DNA of 64,000 bases from NCBI GenBank assembly GCA_031841125.1, contig CM063113.1:57219211-57283210 (forward strand), given 5' to 3'. The position numbers were made by a program, and so were the translations under genes. Positions 22,291 through 34,499 of this stretch are shown here, piece after piece (within the stretch, counting starts at the first letter, position 1; each line of letters starts with the position of its first letter). The notes under the pieces were generated by a model. That model worked only from the letters and a program-made list of their open reading frames with translations. It was not told the origin of the DNA and did not search any database. This DNA is from Acanthococcus lagerstroemiae (Eukaryota; Arthropoda; Insecta; Hemiptera; Eriococcidae).

Positions 22291-23311
22291 TTTATATCAA
22301 TGATGATTCAAAATACGATTATGATATGTTGTTCGATATCTTTCCATTTGAAATACCAAACTTGAGGGACAAATGTAGGTCCCCCTCAGGAGTATTTTTT
22401 TACTAAAAAAAAAAAAAACAAAACTAAACCTTGCCACATGAAAATCGTTTGCCCCGTATTCAATCTACTTCGAATGATTTGTTTTTGTAAATATGTCTAT
22501 TCGTCCGTGCATGGTGATGTCTGTATCTGTTATTACAACACGAGCACGAAAAAAAGAATCAAAAAATATTAAAAACTTCTAGAGACCAAGGGAGCTAAGA
22601 CGAGTTATTCGTGTTATAACTACTTTCCGCCAGCTAATATACTGGTCCCTTCAACCCTTAATTTTATATGAACTTAACTATTTGGAACGGATTCCTAATA
22701 ACTTCAGTAGGCAGCGGCCTTTGGGCGAAACTTACAATGTTCGCTAGGCCAGCTTGGTTCAATTCACTACTACAGCATAAAATTGAAAAATAAGCAAGAA
22801 AACAATTACGAAGACGAAAAAACAAAAGAAAAATAAATTTCAAAACTTCAAACTTAGTAGAAAATTGGGCTTCGTAAAACGAAGGCGGATTATTTTTGGC
22901 TCTTTTTATATTTTTAGTGTTTTTGGTTTCTGCGAAGTAAAATGCCCCATTGCGCTCACTTATTTTTGTTGATTTTGATAATAGGGTTTATGTTTACAAT
23001 TTTCATTGTGTGTACTCATTTCTTTAGCCGAAAACGAATGTTTTGTGTACGTCCGTAAATCTTAAGAAAATGAACCATCTTGTCAACTTTAATGAAAGGG
23101 CAATTTTCCTTTTCTAATATCAAACAAGCGAGTAGTGAATTGTGACATTGTAATTGACTGATTGATCTCGATTTCATCTTTGCAAATTTCAGTTTATTGA
23201 TCGATTTATCAATCTGATTCAAGTTCCTTCATCTTATATAGAACTGGAATGGTTCATTTTTAAATCGTTCAAGGAGGTAAACACTGAACTATGTACAGTT
23301 TACTGTAAATC
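22291..23311. other. No gene recognised
   Basis: AT-rich, A run at 22407-22419. No coding signal. Confidence 0.4.
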
Positions 23312-23451
23312 TAACTCATTTTTCGTCTTCTTTCCTCGACGGTACAGAATTTCTGAGACATGACCCTTTCTCCGCAAAGAATAACTCATTTTTCGTCCTC
23401 TTTCCTCGACGGTACAGAATTTCTGAGACATGACCCTTTCTCCGCAAAGAA
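23312..23451 (+). repeat. Perfect-register tandem duplication, 2 x 70 bp
   Basis: TAACTCATTTTTCGTC at 23312 and 23382 start two units of exactly 70 bp that differ at one base by eye (CTTC versus CCTC). Near-identity implies a recent event or an assembly artefact. Confidence 0.95.
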
Positions 23452-25300
23452 GATCGGGAACGACCTTTACGACCTCCAGACGCTATCAGGTTATTTTAAA
23501 TAGAGCATAAGCTTGAAAAACGTGAGCTGCTTCCTCTTTTAGATTGTTTTACATTTGTGAGGTGTTCTCATGTCATCCAGTTTTACCGTTTACAGCTTTC
23601 TGAACATTGATTCAGCGATTTATGTTGGTGCTGTATACACATAAATAGTACTTCAAAATTCACCAAATTCATAAATCAAATTTTTCTGGAAGTAGTAAAA
23701 TTTCCTGGCTGATGTAAAAAATAAAATTAACAAAGACAACAAGTTTTTCCCAAGAGATGGCGTTCTTAACTGAAAGTTAGTTCTATTCAAACTCGTTTTG
23801 TGAACAATATATCAAGGTTATTAAGTTGGTAATTTACAAAACATTTATGAAGGAATTTTTCTCCTGTTACATTAAATTTACAATTAAATCTGTCTCAATA
23901 CTAGAACCCAAAATTCTAATATTTCAGGAGAATGATCGCATTCCTTAAAATTGTTATGTACCTCATCGAACTAAAATCCGAGGAGTAATGCTAATTGGGC
24001 GTAAACAGCATTAGGAATCGAATTTCGATTGGAAACTCAAAAACACGGATACATATCGTTCACAAAACAATTATGAAATGAAATACTTTTATCCGTATTA
24101 CAAATTGGAAAAGAAAACTATTGGAAAAATATGCACGTACAGCATACTCAGCCCTTAGAGCTCTTTCGTAGCTGTATTTCAAATTAGTTGAAAAATAAAT
24201 TTCCGAAAAACCATGTTCTATGAAAATTCTTATGTGTACTTTATGGAACCCGTAAAGTCCGATAAATGTTACATACATTTTCGATACTAAAATTTGAGAG
24301 TAAAAACTCATGGAACATTACTCGGTGTATGGGGAATTCAATGAAATGCACGCCCTCTCTTCATTTTTTGAATACGTAAGTCGAAATAGGATCTCAGTGT
24401 GGTAATATCTGGTTTCCTGCTAAGTGAAAACATTTTCTATACTCGAAAAAGGGGACTGGAAGGTTTCATCAGCATTAAATAGACCGTATCCAAATAAGAG
24501 TTCCTTGGGTCGCTCAATTCCAGCTGGGGTCCTAAGATTCATGTTCATTCTTGAAATGAAGCAAACTATTTTTCTTTTGAAAAATCAAATGAATAATTGA
24601 AAAAGGGATTTTCCGAGTCGATGATTTCGAAAACTTCATCATATTTTTGATACAACCTCTATTGAAGCCCTTTGCCAATTTCAACTGAAAAATATAACGA
24701 GATACTTATTAAATCCAAATTTTCGACATCAGCGATCCAGAAAATATCATTTTCGATCCTTCGTTCGATTTTTAAAAAATAAAAAAAGTTAATTTTGCCC
24801 GTTTCACGGACAACATATGGGTCCACAAAATCGGAGTTGGATCAAAAATCTGAAAATCAACTCAAGAAACCCCTATTTTGGTACTTGGTTTGATATGTTC
24901 CCATGAAAATCAAAAATTGGCCGAACACCTTAGCTCCCTTCTTGAAAAAAAGTAAATGTACCGAATGAAGTTCCTGCTTTGTTGCCCCTCGATTTAAAAA
25001 TAAAGAGGGGGCGGATTTCAGAAGACACCTTATGTGCACTCGTTCCACGGTTACTAGTTTTCTCCCAAAGGAGGTAATATAATACAGTGACATCTCTAGT
25101 ATACCGATGAGTACTCAGTTTCTCAGCAATTTTGTACCCAATTAAGGAGTACGTTTTGGTTTTCTTTTCACGTTTTTATGAAATATTATACTGCCAAATT
25201 GTGATAGAAAGTTGACAAAATCTTCATCTACGACTTACGAAAAATTCGGTCAACTCCATCAGTAGCTATTTTTTCAAAAGTTTAAATTTAAAATTGTACA
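23452..25300. other. No gene recognised
   Basis: Long AT-rich stretch. Short frames on the minus strand show no recognised domain. Confidence 0.4.
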
Positions 25301-26860
25301 AAATTAAAAAGAATTCTTTTTAACAGTTGAATACGATTTTGAATCCATTACAAGGAGTGCCTGAGCATCTAATCTTTTGTCGAGAATGAAAACACGATAG
25401 TGTATTTTGAAAATATCAGGTTTTGAAAACCCGCAAAAATTCGACCGCGGATGGGAATTTTGGAGACCGGTTTCGCAGACGTACTTCTGCGGTCGTTCAA
25501 AGTTCTTCCCGCCAGTTTGGTCACAATCGAAGAGTTTGACTGCAAAAGTCGGAAGTGGCAAGGAATTTTCCATTTTCTTGACTTCTGATATGGAGTCTCG
25601 ATATCCTCTCAATTTTGAAAAGAAGCTATAGAATACGCGCCGGAAGTATTTTGTTCCCCTCAATGAGCTCCTTCCGGCTCACCTATCAAGACTGGACACT
25701 ATTTTCAGTTCGATTTCAACAAAACCGGCAAAGAAAATTCGAGTACATCGATCGCATTCGATTAAATCCATCATCCGTATTTTCTCCTGACCACGCTAGA
25801 TACCAAAATTTTCAGCACCCTGACGTCCGTTACCCCAAAGAAAGGCTTATTAGATGAATTCTTAGTAGACATTCCTTCAAATGATCGAAACACTTGATCC
25901 TCGAATCGATGACTCACACGTCTACTACCCAACGTTATCGAACTAAGAAACACGATAATACTATCGATAAGGAAATTCAGTACTCACGTCTTCCAGGTGC
26001 AATCAATTTCCAAAATCCATTCGACACTTCTCAGCGACCACCGATACTGTAAGAAAAAATTTTGTCGAGTTCGATAAAAAAGAAAAAACAAACAACCGAC
26101 GACGAACGTTTATCTCGAAATTTTCCAATTATATTTTTCACCGACGAACACACGATTGCGGAAATGACAATGTTCCCGATTGTCGCACACGATTTTCCAA
26201 AAATAAAAACACCAAAAAACACGTGATTTTCGGATTGTAGAACGACGTAGGTACGCGAATACGAATCAGCCGCTCGACAAGACCAAGCTGGCGCGACACG
26301 AGAGAACGAATTACTCCCTCAAGCCTTTCCACTTTACTCGACCGTTGTTGAAACAACCCCCACCATTACACGGGGTGTGTACTACAATCCTGTTAGAATT
26401 TGTAACCCCTTTATTTTTTTTGTCGGTTTTACCCATTTTTTTTCTTTCTCTCTCTCTCTCTCTCGCGCCCTGTTTTGCTTTTTCTCACGCTGTCTTTCTC
26501 TCGCTTTCTTTCACTCTTGCTCGCTCTGTTCCGAGTAAGTAACTTTTATCTTTATTCGTCTATCACGTAAGGAAAATCGTTTGTACTTGTTGTATATATG
26601 TATGTATGTATGTACGTACGTACGTAGGATCTGCTGGCCGTCGTGAAAATTGAGTTGCCACCTGCTATTAGCACACATTGGTCGGGAGTGCTGCACCATT
26701 TAGCAGGTCTCGGTCTGCCGCCGATATCGGTCGTCGGGCGACGAGGTGTTCGTGGACCCCGTTAATCGCGCCGTTAAATCGTACGGAAAATATCAGAGGA
26801 CACGTCGACGATTCGTGGGGTACTCGGATGCAATTTATGTTGGCATAGTGTAGGTCAGTG
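25301..26860. other. No gene recognised; simple repeats
   Basis: CT microsatellite at about 26440-26463 and a TATG/TACG tetranucleotide run at about 26594-26626. Frames at 25304-25663 and 25615-25857 have no recognised domain. Confidence 0.4.
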
Positions 26861-27665
26861 ACGGATCCAAGAAGCAGTCCTGGGAGGGGTAGTTTCGTCC
26901 CTTCTCTTCTCCTTCCTGAATATTCAGTTCATTTTCTGGCTTTCACATTCGTAATTTGGAATAATCGTACTATAAGTTTACGTACTTTCGCATGCATCAA
27001 AAAGATTCAGCGAGAGAAACATTCGTACACCTGCGAAAACAAAAATGTAGAAGCCAGGAAAAGGAACCGGGAAGGGAGAAGAATTGAAAAATTAGAGGAG
27101 AGTAGCACAGGTCAATTTCTAACGGGGGACCGAAAAAATGCCCCCGTCCCCACGAAAGTACGGACATAAGGAATTGCAGCAAAACATACTGAACAAAAAT
27201 ATTCGAACGGGACAAAATGATTCAGACACTGCCCACTGCCGTAATCGCCATCGTAATACAGTTGAGTGCAGGTAAAAACATGAAGATGAGTCAGGTAGAG
27301 ATAAGGATGCATAAAGGACACCTCGCTGCAGAATAGGCAGCGTACATTGTATAATACATACGTAGTACCTACAATGACTCACAAAATGATTCGAACACAA
27401 CATCTTTTTTTTTCCGTTGTTTTTTCGCAATATTCGAAGAGAAGATGGGCGGAAAAAGCTTGAAACAATTGTGTATGATAGGACACAGTGTAGGGAGTCA
27501 TAGAGCACAATTTTTTTGGAGACTGACCGAAAAATGTGCGTAGGAAAAAGAAAAAAACACAAAACAGGTACGTTACATTAATATTCGGACACTGTGTATT
27601 TTTTCCATAAGGAATCCGACTTGATCTTTCGTAAATTTTGTTTAACAGAAATCGCAAAAATGTTC
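26861..27665. other. No gene recognised; possible transposon end
   Basis: CAGTGACGGATCCAAGAAG at 26866 resembles CAGTG-starting termini of DNA transposons, but I found no partner. Minus-strand frames to 27657 have no recognised domain. Confidence 0.35.
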
Positions 27666-27673
27666 CTTTAATA

Positions 27674-28650
27674 CAGAGTTGGGCGTTATTCGAATAATAA
27701 TCATGAATAACAGATCAATCATTACTCAGTAAAATGAAGATGTGCATGTGAATAATATTCGTCAATCAACGTTATTCATTATTCATTGCGGACGACGTAA
27801 CAAACAAAAAATTTCACGAGGATCAGTGGCGTAGCCAGGATTCTTCCAAAGAAGGCCGGGGGGCAAAATAAGATTTTCAAGGGAGAAAAAGTCGAAAATT
27901 GAAGTATTTTTTAAAAATCGCCAATATTAGAGGACTATGTAAAAATATTAGGAGGGAGGATTTGTGTGTGGGGTGGGGGGGGGGGTAAAATATTATTTGG
28001 GGTGGTGGAAAGGGTATTTTCCTTAATAGAAAAATATTCTTCTTTTTGGGGGAGGGATATTTCTTGGGGATATGGAGTATTTTCTTCTATAGAATTTGGG
28101 GGGGGGGGGGTATTTTAGGGTATTTTTTGGGAGGGGTTAAATATTTGTTGTTGAGAGGGGCGAGGGTATAAAAATATATATTTTTTGGGAATTTTTTTAG
28201 GGTAAAATATTTTTGTTGGGAGGGAAATGGGTGTAAAATATATATTTTTGGGGATTTTTTGGGGATGGATAAAAATATTTTTCTGGAAGGGGTGTAAAAA
28301 TATTTTTGGTCATTGGGGGGGGGGGTAAAACTATTTTTCTCCCTAATCTTACTGGGGTAATTAGAAAGTAAATAAAGTTTTTCCGATTTTCTTGGAGGGG
28401 ATGAGGCAAATGACTACACCAGAGGAGGGCAACACCCCACTCGCTCCACTTTGGCTACGGGTCTGATTTCATTATTCGCGTGATTGATGTTATTGAATAC
28501 TGATTACTGAATAATGAATGACTACTCATTATTCATACTTACAACTAACAAATAAATTACTCGTTATTCGTTATTCATGCACTTATGAATAACGAATAAC
28601 GGTTGCGTTATTCATTATTCATTATTCGAATATTATTCTGCCCAACTCTG
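27674..28650 (+). mobile_element. hAT-type non-autonomous composite element, copy 1
   Basis: Its ends are CAGAGTTGGGC and GCCCAACTCTG, perfect 11-bp inverted repeats with the CAGAG start typical of hAT. Identical 8-bp duplications CTTTAATA flank it (27666-27673, 28651-28658), the hAT length. Both end regions are packed with TTATTCRTTATTC words. Inside, at 27824-28465, is a second unit with its own CAGTGGCGTAGCC / GGCTACGGGTCTG ends and a G-rich, TATTTTT-containing core. No transposase is present. Confidence 0.92.
27824..28465 (+). mobile_element. Inner CAGTGGCGTAGCC unit nested in copy 1
   Basis: It starts CAGTGGCGTAGCCAGGATTC and ends TTTGGCTACGGGTCTG, imperfect inverted termini. The same unit sits at the same junctions in copies 2 (29294-29746) and 3 (36178-36608). 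It must therefore have joined the outer element before that element spread. The core is a degenerate G-run array of variable length. Confidence 0.75.
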
Positions 28651-28865
28651 CTTTAATATCACAAGTTGATTTCTATTGGGATGCGTCAGCAAAGTGGCTG
28701 ACATCTGGTTGACGATAGAAACGGGATGAAATACATAGCGCACCATCTACTTTAAAAATGGTGGCCAAAAGTGGAAGTACACAAAACGGGATGAAATACA
28801 CCAGCGCTCCATTGCCATGACGCGACCGAATAGACTAGAAGCATTACAGAATCCGAGATTTTAAC

Positions 28866-29956
28866 CAGAGTTGTGCAGAATAATATTCGAATACTGAATA
28901 ATGAATAACGCAATCTTTATTCATGACTCGTGAATAGTGAATAATTTATTCGTTATTTATAAATAAGCGCATGAATAGCGAATAACGAATATGTAGTTTA
29001 TTCGTTAGTTGTAAGTATGAATAACAACCCAATTGACAATGAGGCCACGTGTGAGTGCATTTGTGAACATCACTGGGTAATCATGCTAATCGTGAGCGAT
29101 CAATGCACACACACACTATCTTAAAATGATGAGATGTTGAACACTCACAAAAAAATGTGATAGGCCAAAAGTCTCAAAACGGTAGTGGCTTGTGACATGT
29201 TGCGTGAGCGCTCACCAAATTGTCAATCGGGGAATAGTAATTCATTATTTAGTAATCAGTATTCAGTAACATCAACCACGCAAATAATTAAATCAGATTC
29301 GTAGCCAAAGTGGGGCCAGGGGGCGTTACTCTCCTCTGGCGCAGTCATTTGCCCCCCCCCCCTCCGAAAAAATTGGAAAAACTTCATTTACTGTCCCCAG
29401 TAAGATTAGAGATAAAAAATATTCCCCCCACACCAAAACATATTTCAACTCCCCCTCCCCCACCCCCAAAATTAAAAAAATCCAAAAAATATTTTTTTTC
29501 ACCGCCTCTCTCAACAAAAAATATTTTTACCTCCCCCCCCCCAAAAAAAATGAAAAATATATATATACTTCCCCTAGAAAAATACCCCCCCCCACACACA
29601 CAAACCCCCTCCCAATATTTTTACATAGTCCTCTAATATTGGCAATTTTTAAAAAATAATTCAATTTTCGACTTTTTCTCCCTTGAAAATCTTATTTTGC
29701 CCCCCCCCCATCGGCCCCCGTTGGGAAAATTCTGGCTACGCCACTGTCCTCGTTAAATTTTTTTCTTGTTATTGCGTCCGCAATGAATAACAAATAACGA
29801 TGATTGACGAATATTATTCACATCTTCATATTACTGAATAATGATTGATGAATAATTTTATGTGTTTACGAATAATGATAACGAATAATGATTGAACTGT
29901 TATTCATGATTATTATTGGAATACGTAACGTCTTATTCGAATAACGCCCAACTCTG
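28866..29956 (-). mobile_element. hAT-type composite element, copy 2 (inverted)
   Basis: Reverse orientation of copy 1. The ends are CAGAGTTGTGC and GCCCAACTCTG. Identical 8-bp duplications ATTTTAAC flank it (28858-28865, 29957-29964). The inner unit is at 29294-29746, with C-rich strand up. No transposase. Confidence 0.92.
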
Positions 29957-30102
29957 ATTTTAACCTACCTCATCATAGTTCCATGAACTGGTAAGAGAGA
30001 CGGGTCGCAACTACAGTATTGTATTTCTATTTTGGTTGCCCACTAAAGCATATTACAATCAATGGACGCAGAAATTTCTATGTTCCAATTTTTCCAATTT
30101 TC

Positions 30103-30720
30103 TCAGTAGATGCGGAATGTTTTATCACTCAGATAGCAATCCAGAATTCCACATAAGCTTGATGGAAACCAGCTTTGTAACTTGTGAATTAGCCATTGAT
30201 GCCACACCTTATCAAAGGCGCTGCTCACGTCTAGGAAGACAGCTGGGGTGGATTTCTTATCCCTCAAGGCCTGGGTGATTTGATATACAACGCAGTGTAT
30301 TTGCTCAATTGAACAGTGCTTCTCCCTGAAGCCATACTGGAACGGTGGAAGGAGGGATTTCTCCTCTATTATAGGTTTCATTCTTCTCAGTATGATATTT
30401 TCAAAACTTTTGGTGATGATAGGCAGAAGTGAGAAAGGACGGCACCCATTTGGGTCATTGAAAAGCTTCTCCGGTTTAAGTATGACTGTCATTTTTGCTA
30501 GCTTCCAGGTTCTTGGAACGTGCTGTAATCGGATAGCCGAGTTGGTTAAGTTGACGATCTGAACAATTGTTTTCCTGGATAGTTCCCGGAATGTCTTGCT
30601 TGACCGAACGAGGGACAAAAAGGAGAGTGAATCATGGGAATAAAAATAAGAATATGGTTTTGAAAGGATCACGTACCGGAAATACAGGTATGCAGACGAC
30701 AAAAGACGTTCCTCAGACAC
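30103..30720 (-). pseudogene. Jockey-type LINE reverse transcriptase fragment
   Basis: A minus-strand open frame of about 205 codons, intact apart from its ends. It shows, in order, a fingers region HVPRTWKLAKMTVILKPEK, GCRPFSLLPIITKSFENIIL (normally YRPISLLPxxSKxFE), PPFQYGFREKHCSIEQIH, and motif A AVFLDVSSAFDKVWH with the first catalytic Asp intact. The frame ends before the YADD box, so the protein is 3'-truncated. The endonuclease is also absent. The first roughly 40 codons (SYFYFYSHDSL...) are poorly matched to the family. The long open frame suggests a younger copy than most others here. Confidence 0.9.
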
Positions 30721-30784
30721 TCACATCGTGCTATGCAAAAAGTAGCCAGGCAGGACGTTAGTACGTAACATAATACAACAAAAA

Positions 30785-31188
30785 CTATGTACAAAAAAGG
30801 GCACCCACCGGCAGGGCTCACCCGTCGTCACCATCTGCCTGCGTCGACACACGGACCAAGACGAGGAGGTGAGGGGTGAGTGAAGATAAGCAGCGCGTCC
30901 GGCCGTGGGGGACCTGAATTCCAGGCGAGCGCTCAGGGAGTGCGGACCTCGGTCAGTAGGGAACCCCATGGTGGCCCTGGTAGGACGCGCGCACCGTTGC
31001 GCCACATAGAAATGTAGGCTCGGACCTCCTCCGGTCACTAATGCGATACTCGAAAGGGTAGTTTCAGGAGCCGGGGGTGCGGTGTCATAGGGGTTACTTT
31101 GGCACGCGTGCATCACCATACGTCCCACCACACCATGTACAAAAAGGGTCGGCCATGTTGAAGCTATCCACTTGGCCAACCAGACCCC
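30785..31188 (-). repeat. Dispersed GC-richer repeat, copy 2, with tRNA-like head
   Basis: The minus strand begins GGGGTCTGGTTGGCCAAGTG at 31188, the same head as the SINE family (box A TGGCCAAGTGG). It then switches to the body shared with 11240-11555 (TATGGTGATGCACGCGTGCC, ACCAGGGCCACCATGGGGTT, CTACTGACCGAGG). No box B follows at the normal distance. Confidence 0.75.
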
Positions 31189-31386
31189 TATGTTACTTGA
31201 AAACCTATTACCTCCTCTAATTAAAAAAAAAAAATTTCTCCCTTCCTAGTCTTTTTTTCTAGCTTCCACATATATTTTTCCACAGGTGTCCAAATCTTTC
31301 TGTTTCTCGCTGTAGCGATGATAATAAATACGCGAGTATAAAATCAGATGACAGGAAGGATGAGAGACGATCAGTTTTTTATTTCA

Positions 31387-32690
31387 TTATGATTGAGTCA
31401 CCGAGCTACACTCTCGGGCTATGGGCTCGGAAAAGGTTGTTGTCTGTATGTCGCAGAGGTATTCAGCCGTGGAAAGGTAGGTGAGGGTGTTGATTATGTG
31501 CTTGTGGGAATTGAAGAGGGCCAAAATTCGACTATGGGGGACCTGTTGAGAGTTACGAAGGCCGGTAAGGGAGGGGCATATGAAGAGGTGATCGACGGTG
31601 AGAGGGTATTCACAGCGTGGGCAGTTGAGAGGATAAAAGGTAGTGAAAAGATGCGTATGTGTGAGGCGTGTATGTCCAATTCTTAGGCAGGTGACGATAA
31701 CTTCCTCGCGGCGGGAGAAACGTTGGGACGTTGACCAGGGGACAGATGTAAGCTTGATTTGTGCGAGCTTGTTGTGCCGAGAGGCTTGATACCGCCATTC
31801 TTTGAACCACTTACGCAAAATGATCTGGCGAATGGCGGAGGTAAGATCGGTTGTGATAGGGAGGCGATGAGTGATACATGGGAGCTGTGTAGCTTGCTGT
31901 GCTGCTTGAACAACTGCCTCGTTTCCAGGGATACCACAGTGGCTTGGGATCCAGATGAGTGAAATGGTCTTGGTGGTGAAAGAAATGAGATGGATGCGTT
32001 GAACGAGAGTGTGCGTTGAAAGGCCATCAGAAATAGACCTTGAGAAGGAAAGTGCATCTGATGAGAGGACCACATAGTGGATGAGTCTTCGAGCGAGGAG
32101 ATCGTGACTAGACACTGTAGGATAGCATGGAGTTCGGCTGTGTAGATGGAAGCTGTGTTTTTAAGTCGGAAGGAGTGTAGTGGACTATCTATGGAGTAGG
32201 CGTAAGCGGTGCGTCGGTTGTACTTTGAACCATCAGCGAAGCATAGGATACGGTCAGGAAAGCGATCCAGAATTTTTTGCAAATGTGTCCAATAAACTTG
32301 GATGAGTGTAGATTTTTTAAGGAATTCTTTAAGTTCAAAATTTCATGGGGAAAGGTTCACCAATCAGGGTGGGGTGATGTATGGATTGTTGGTAATGAAT
32401 TGTAGGAAAAGGTACACGGGACAGTGTCCCTTCAAAGTGTGAACGTAAGTCCAGTGAGCATTTAGGAATAGGGATGTAGTTTGAAGGGTTAAAGAGATAC
32501 TCGTAGGCAGGAATATTAAGGTTCTGTGCTATCGTAACGAGTAATTTGGCAGTGAGATGCATTCCGCGGTAAGAGAGAGGAGAAATTCCAGCATCGGTAC
32601 GCATACTGAAAGCTTGGCTAGTGTGAAAGGCGCCAATGACGATAAGCCAGCCCGCATTTTGAACAGCGTCAAGAAACTTCAAGTACGAGG
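31387..32690 (-). pseudogene. I-type LINE ORF2 end: RT tail, RNase H, zinc finger (copy 2)
   Basis: Three minus-strand frames in order. 32682-32335 gives the region after RT (AVQNAGWLIVIGAFHTSQAF, AGISPLSYRGMHLTAKLL). 32282-31990 gives the first half of RNase H with ILCFADGSKYN (first Asp) and IYTAELHAILQ (Glu). 32115-31387 gives the second half with VVLSSDALSF (Asp), IWIPSHCGIPGNE (His), then the finger CPRCEYPLTVDHLFICPS and the end YLSTAEYLCDI. All four RNase H acid/His positions can be seen, but across a frameshift near 32050. The RT core is missing. It aligns throughout with 15259-16455. Confidence 0.9.
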
Positions 32691-32754
32691 GAGAGGCAAG
32701 TCTATGGATTCAGAAAAAGTAGAGGAATTAGGAAAGCAATTTTATGTTTGAGGC

Positions 32755-33940
32755 ATCTGTCAGAAAAAAAGAAAAAGGAAACTGAAAAGAATTTAGATAC
32801 ATACGTAGCATTTTCAGATTTAGAAAAAGTTGTCTCATGTTTCAGTCCCAAAATATCGTCCCTCCCCCTACAGAAAGACCAAGACCTTATTTTGCTTTCT
32901 AGGCGTTAAATTTGCAATTATACTCCCAGCCTCAACCCCCTGAAGCAGTGGTCACACTACAAGCCTGTGATAGGCTGTGGACATGTGTTCCTATTTCCTG
33001 TTGATTTCTAGTCTTAAAAATTAGATCGGTTGTGTAACATCACTCAGTTTCTTCGTGAAATTTAACACTGAAACAGATACAGCAGCCTGTGAGCAAGATC
33101 CTCACGTGATTAGTTCTACAATCAAACTTCGGTCTGGCCTAATTGTGAGCTGCACTCGTTCAGCTCATCGCGAACGCTTAACAATTTCGACAAAAGAAAA
33201 GTACTTAAATTGCGCCTCGAAATTGCGGGCACCGGCAGTGTCTCGAGTGCCTTCTGTGGAAAAAAAAAAAAAAAAAAAGCTCCCGCTGGATTTCGGTAAG
33301 ATTTTTCTTCTTTAATTAGGATTTCGTTTTAAAACGTTCCAGCAGCGCCGAATATGCCACACATTATACGCCCACGCTGAACCCGAGCACACGCTCGGCA
33401 TCTGAGGAAGGGAGTGGAGCTGCTGGAGCTCCGAATGTATAGAAAATAACAGAAGAAGAGAAACGAACGGCGTAGACGAAGATGACTTTACAACACACTC
33501 TCATTTGTCAACTTACACGAACATTGTTAAGGATGTCGTTTACCCTTTTAAAATTATTCTCATATTTATGATACGGTATTCGGCTTACCAAACCTGCGAT
33601 AGCTTTTCAAGCACCCGGCTTCGAATTTTTGATCGCGGTTCATCGTACGACAGCTCGGCGAAATTGTACCCAACCACTTCCCCCCCCAGTCTATCGATTT
33701 TCAGTTCGGGCTTGAATTAACATCCAAAATGAATTCCGAGGTTTCTGCGTGGTTTCGAAGACCCAACAGTAGATGTACAATTTTATTTTCAATTATCGAG
33801 AAAATTTGAAAAGTTCTCATTGTTACAGTTTGTACTATCCAAATATCAAAAGCACAACTGCTTTATAAGTGTGGTATCGTGAAGGCGGCATAAACAGATG
33901 ACAAGCTGAGAGTACAGATAAAAAATGAGCACATGGCTGA
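32755..33940. other. No gene recognised
   Basis: A run of A18 at 33260-33277. The frame 33055-33315 has no recognised domain. Confidence 0.4.
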
Positions 33941-33944
33941 AGTT

Positions 33945-34480
33945 ACGGTTTTCGCTCAAGTATACCCATGGCTGGAAGAAACCTCCTCCCATTTCTTCCT
34001 AAGTGATCATCTTCGACTCTACCTATCCAGACCCTGTGAAGCCTCATTAAGAGGTATATTTTGACACCTCTCCAAAACCTAAGAAGTCTAGGGAGAGGAG
34101 GGGAGAAAGGAACTTAGAAAACGTACTTCCTACAGAGAAACGTAGTGTACCATTTTATATGTTTGCGTTCCCTAATAAGAAAAAATTTCCATGGAAAGCT
34201 CAGCAAGAGTCAACCACTGAATTCGTGTCGGGGGGGGAGCGTTACGGTCTTCGCTCAAGTATACCCATGGCTGGAAGAAACTGGAAATGTCAACTACTGA
34301 ACTAAATGGTCACCATGAAGAGCTAAAGAACTGTGAGCTGAACTGAGTTGGAAATGAGAAGAGAATCCCGACGTTTCTGAGGGCGTTACGGCTTCTGCTC
34401 AGGTATACCCCTAGCTGGTAGAAATAAATTTCCATGGAAATGTATAAACACAATTTTTGCTCAAGTATACCCAGCAATAA
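33945..34480 (+). repeat. Spaced repeats of GCTCAAGTATACCCATGGCT
   Basis: The word group GTTACGG-TT(C/T)GCTCAAGTATACCC-TGGCTGGAAGAAA occurs at about 33945, 34242 and 34384, with a shorter copy near 34455. The copies lie just upstream of the RTE remnant, possibly as its 5' monomers. Confidence 0.7.
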
Positions 34481-34499
34481 AAACATATAAAATGCTGAA

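Noticed and set aside
29310..29636. Proline/lysine-rich 108-codon frame
   Set aside because: It comes from the C-run core of the nested unit in hAT copy 2.
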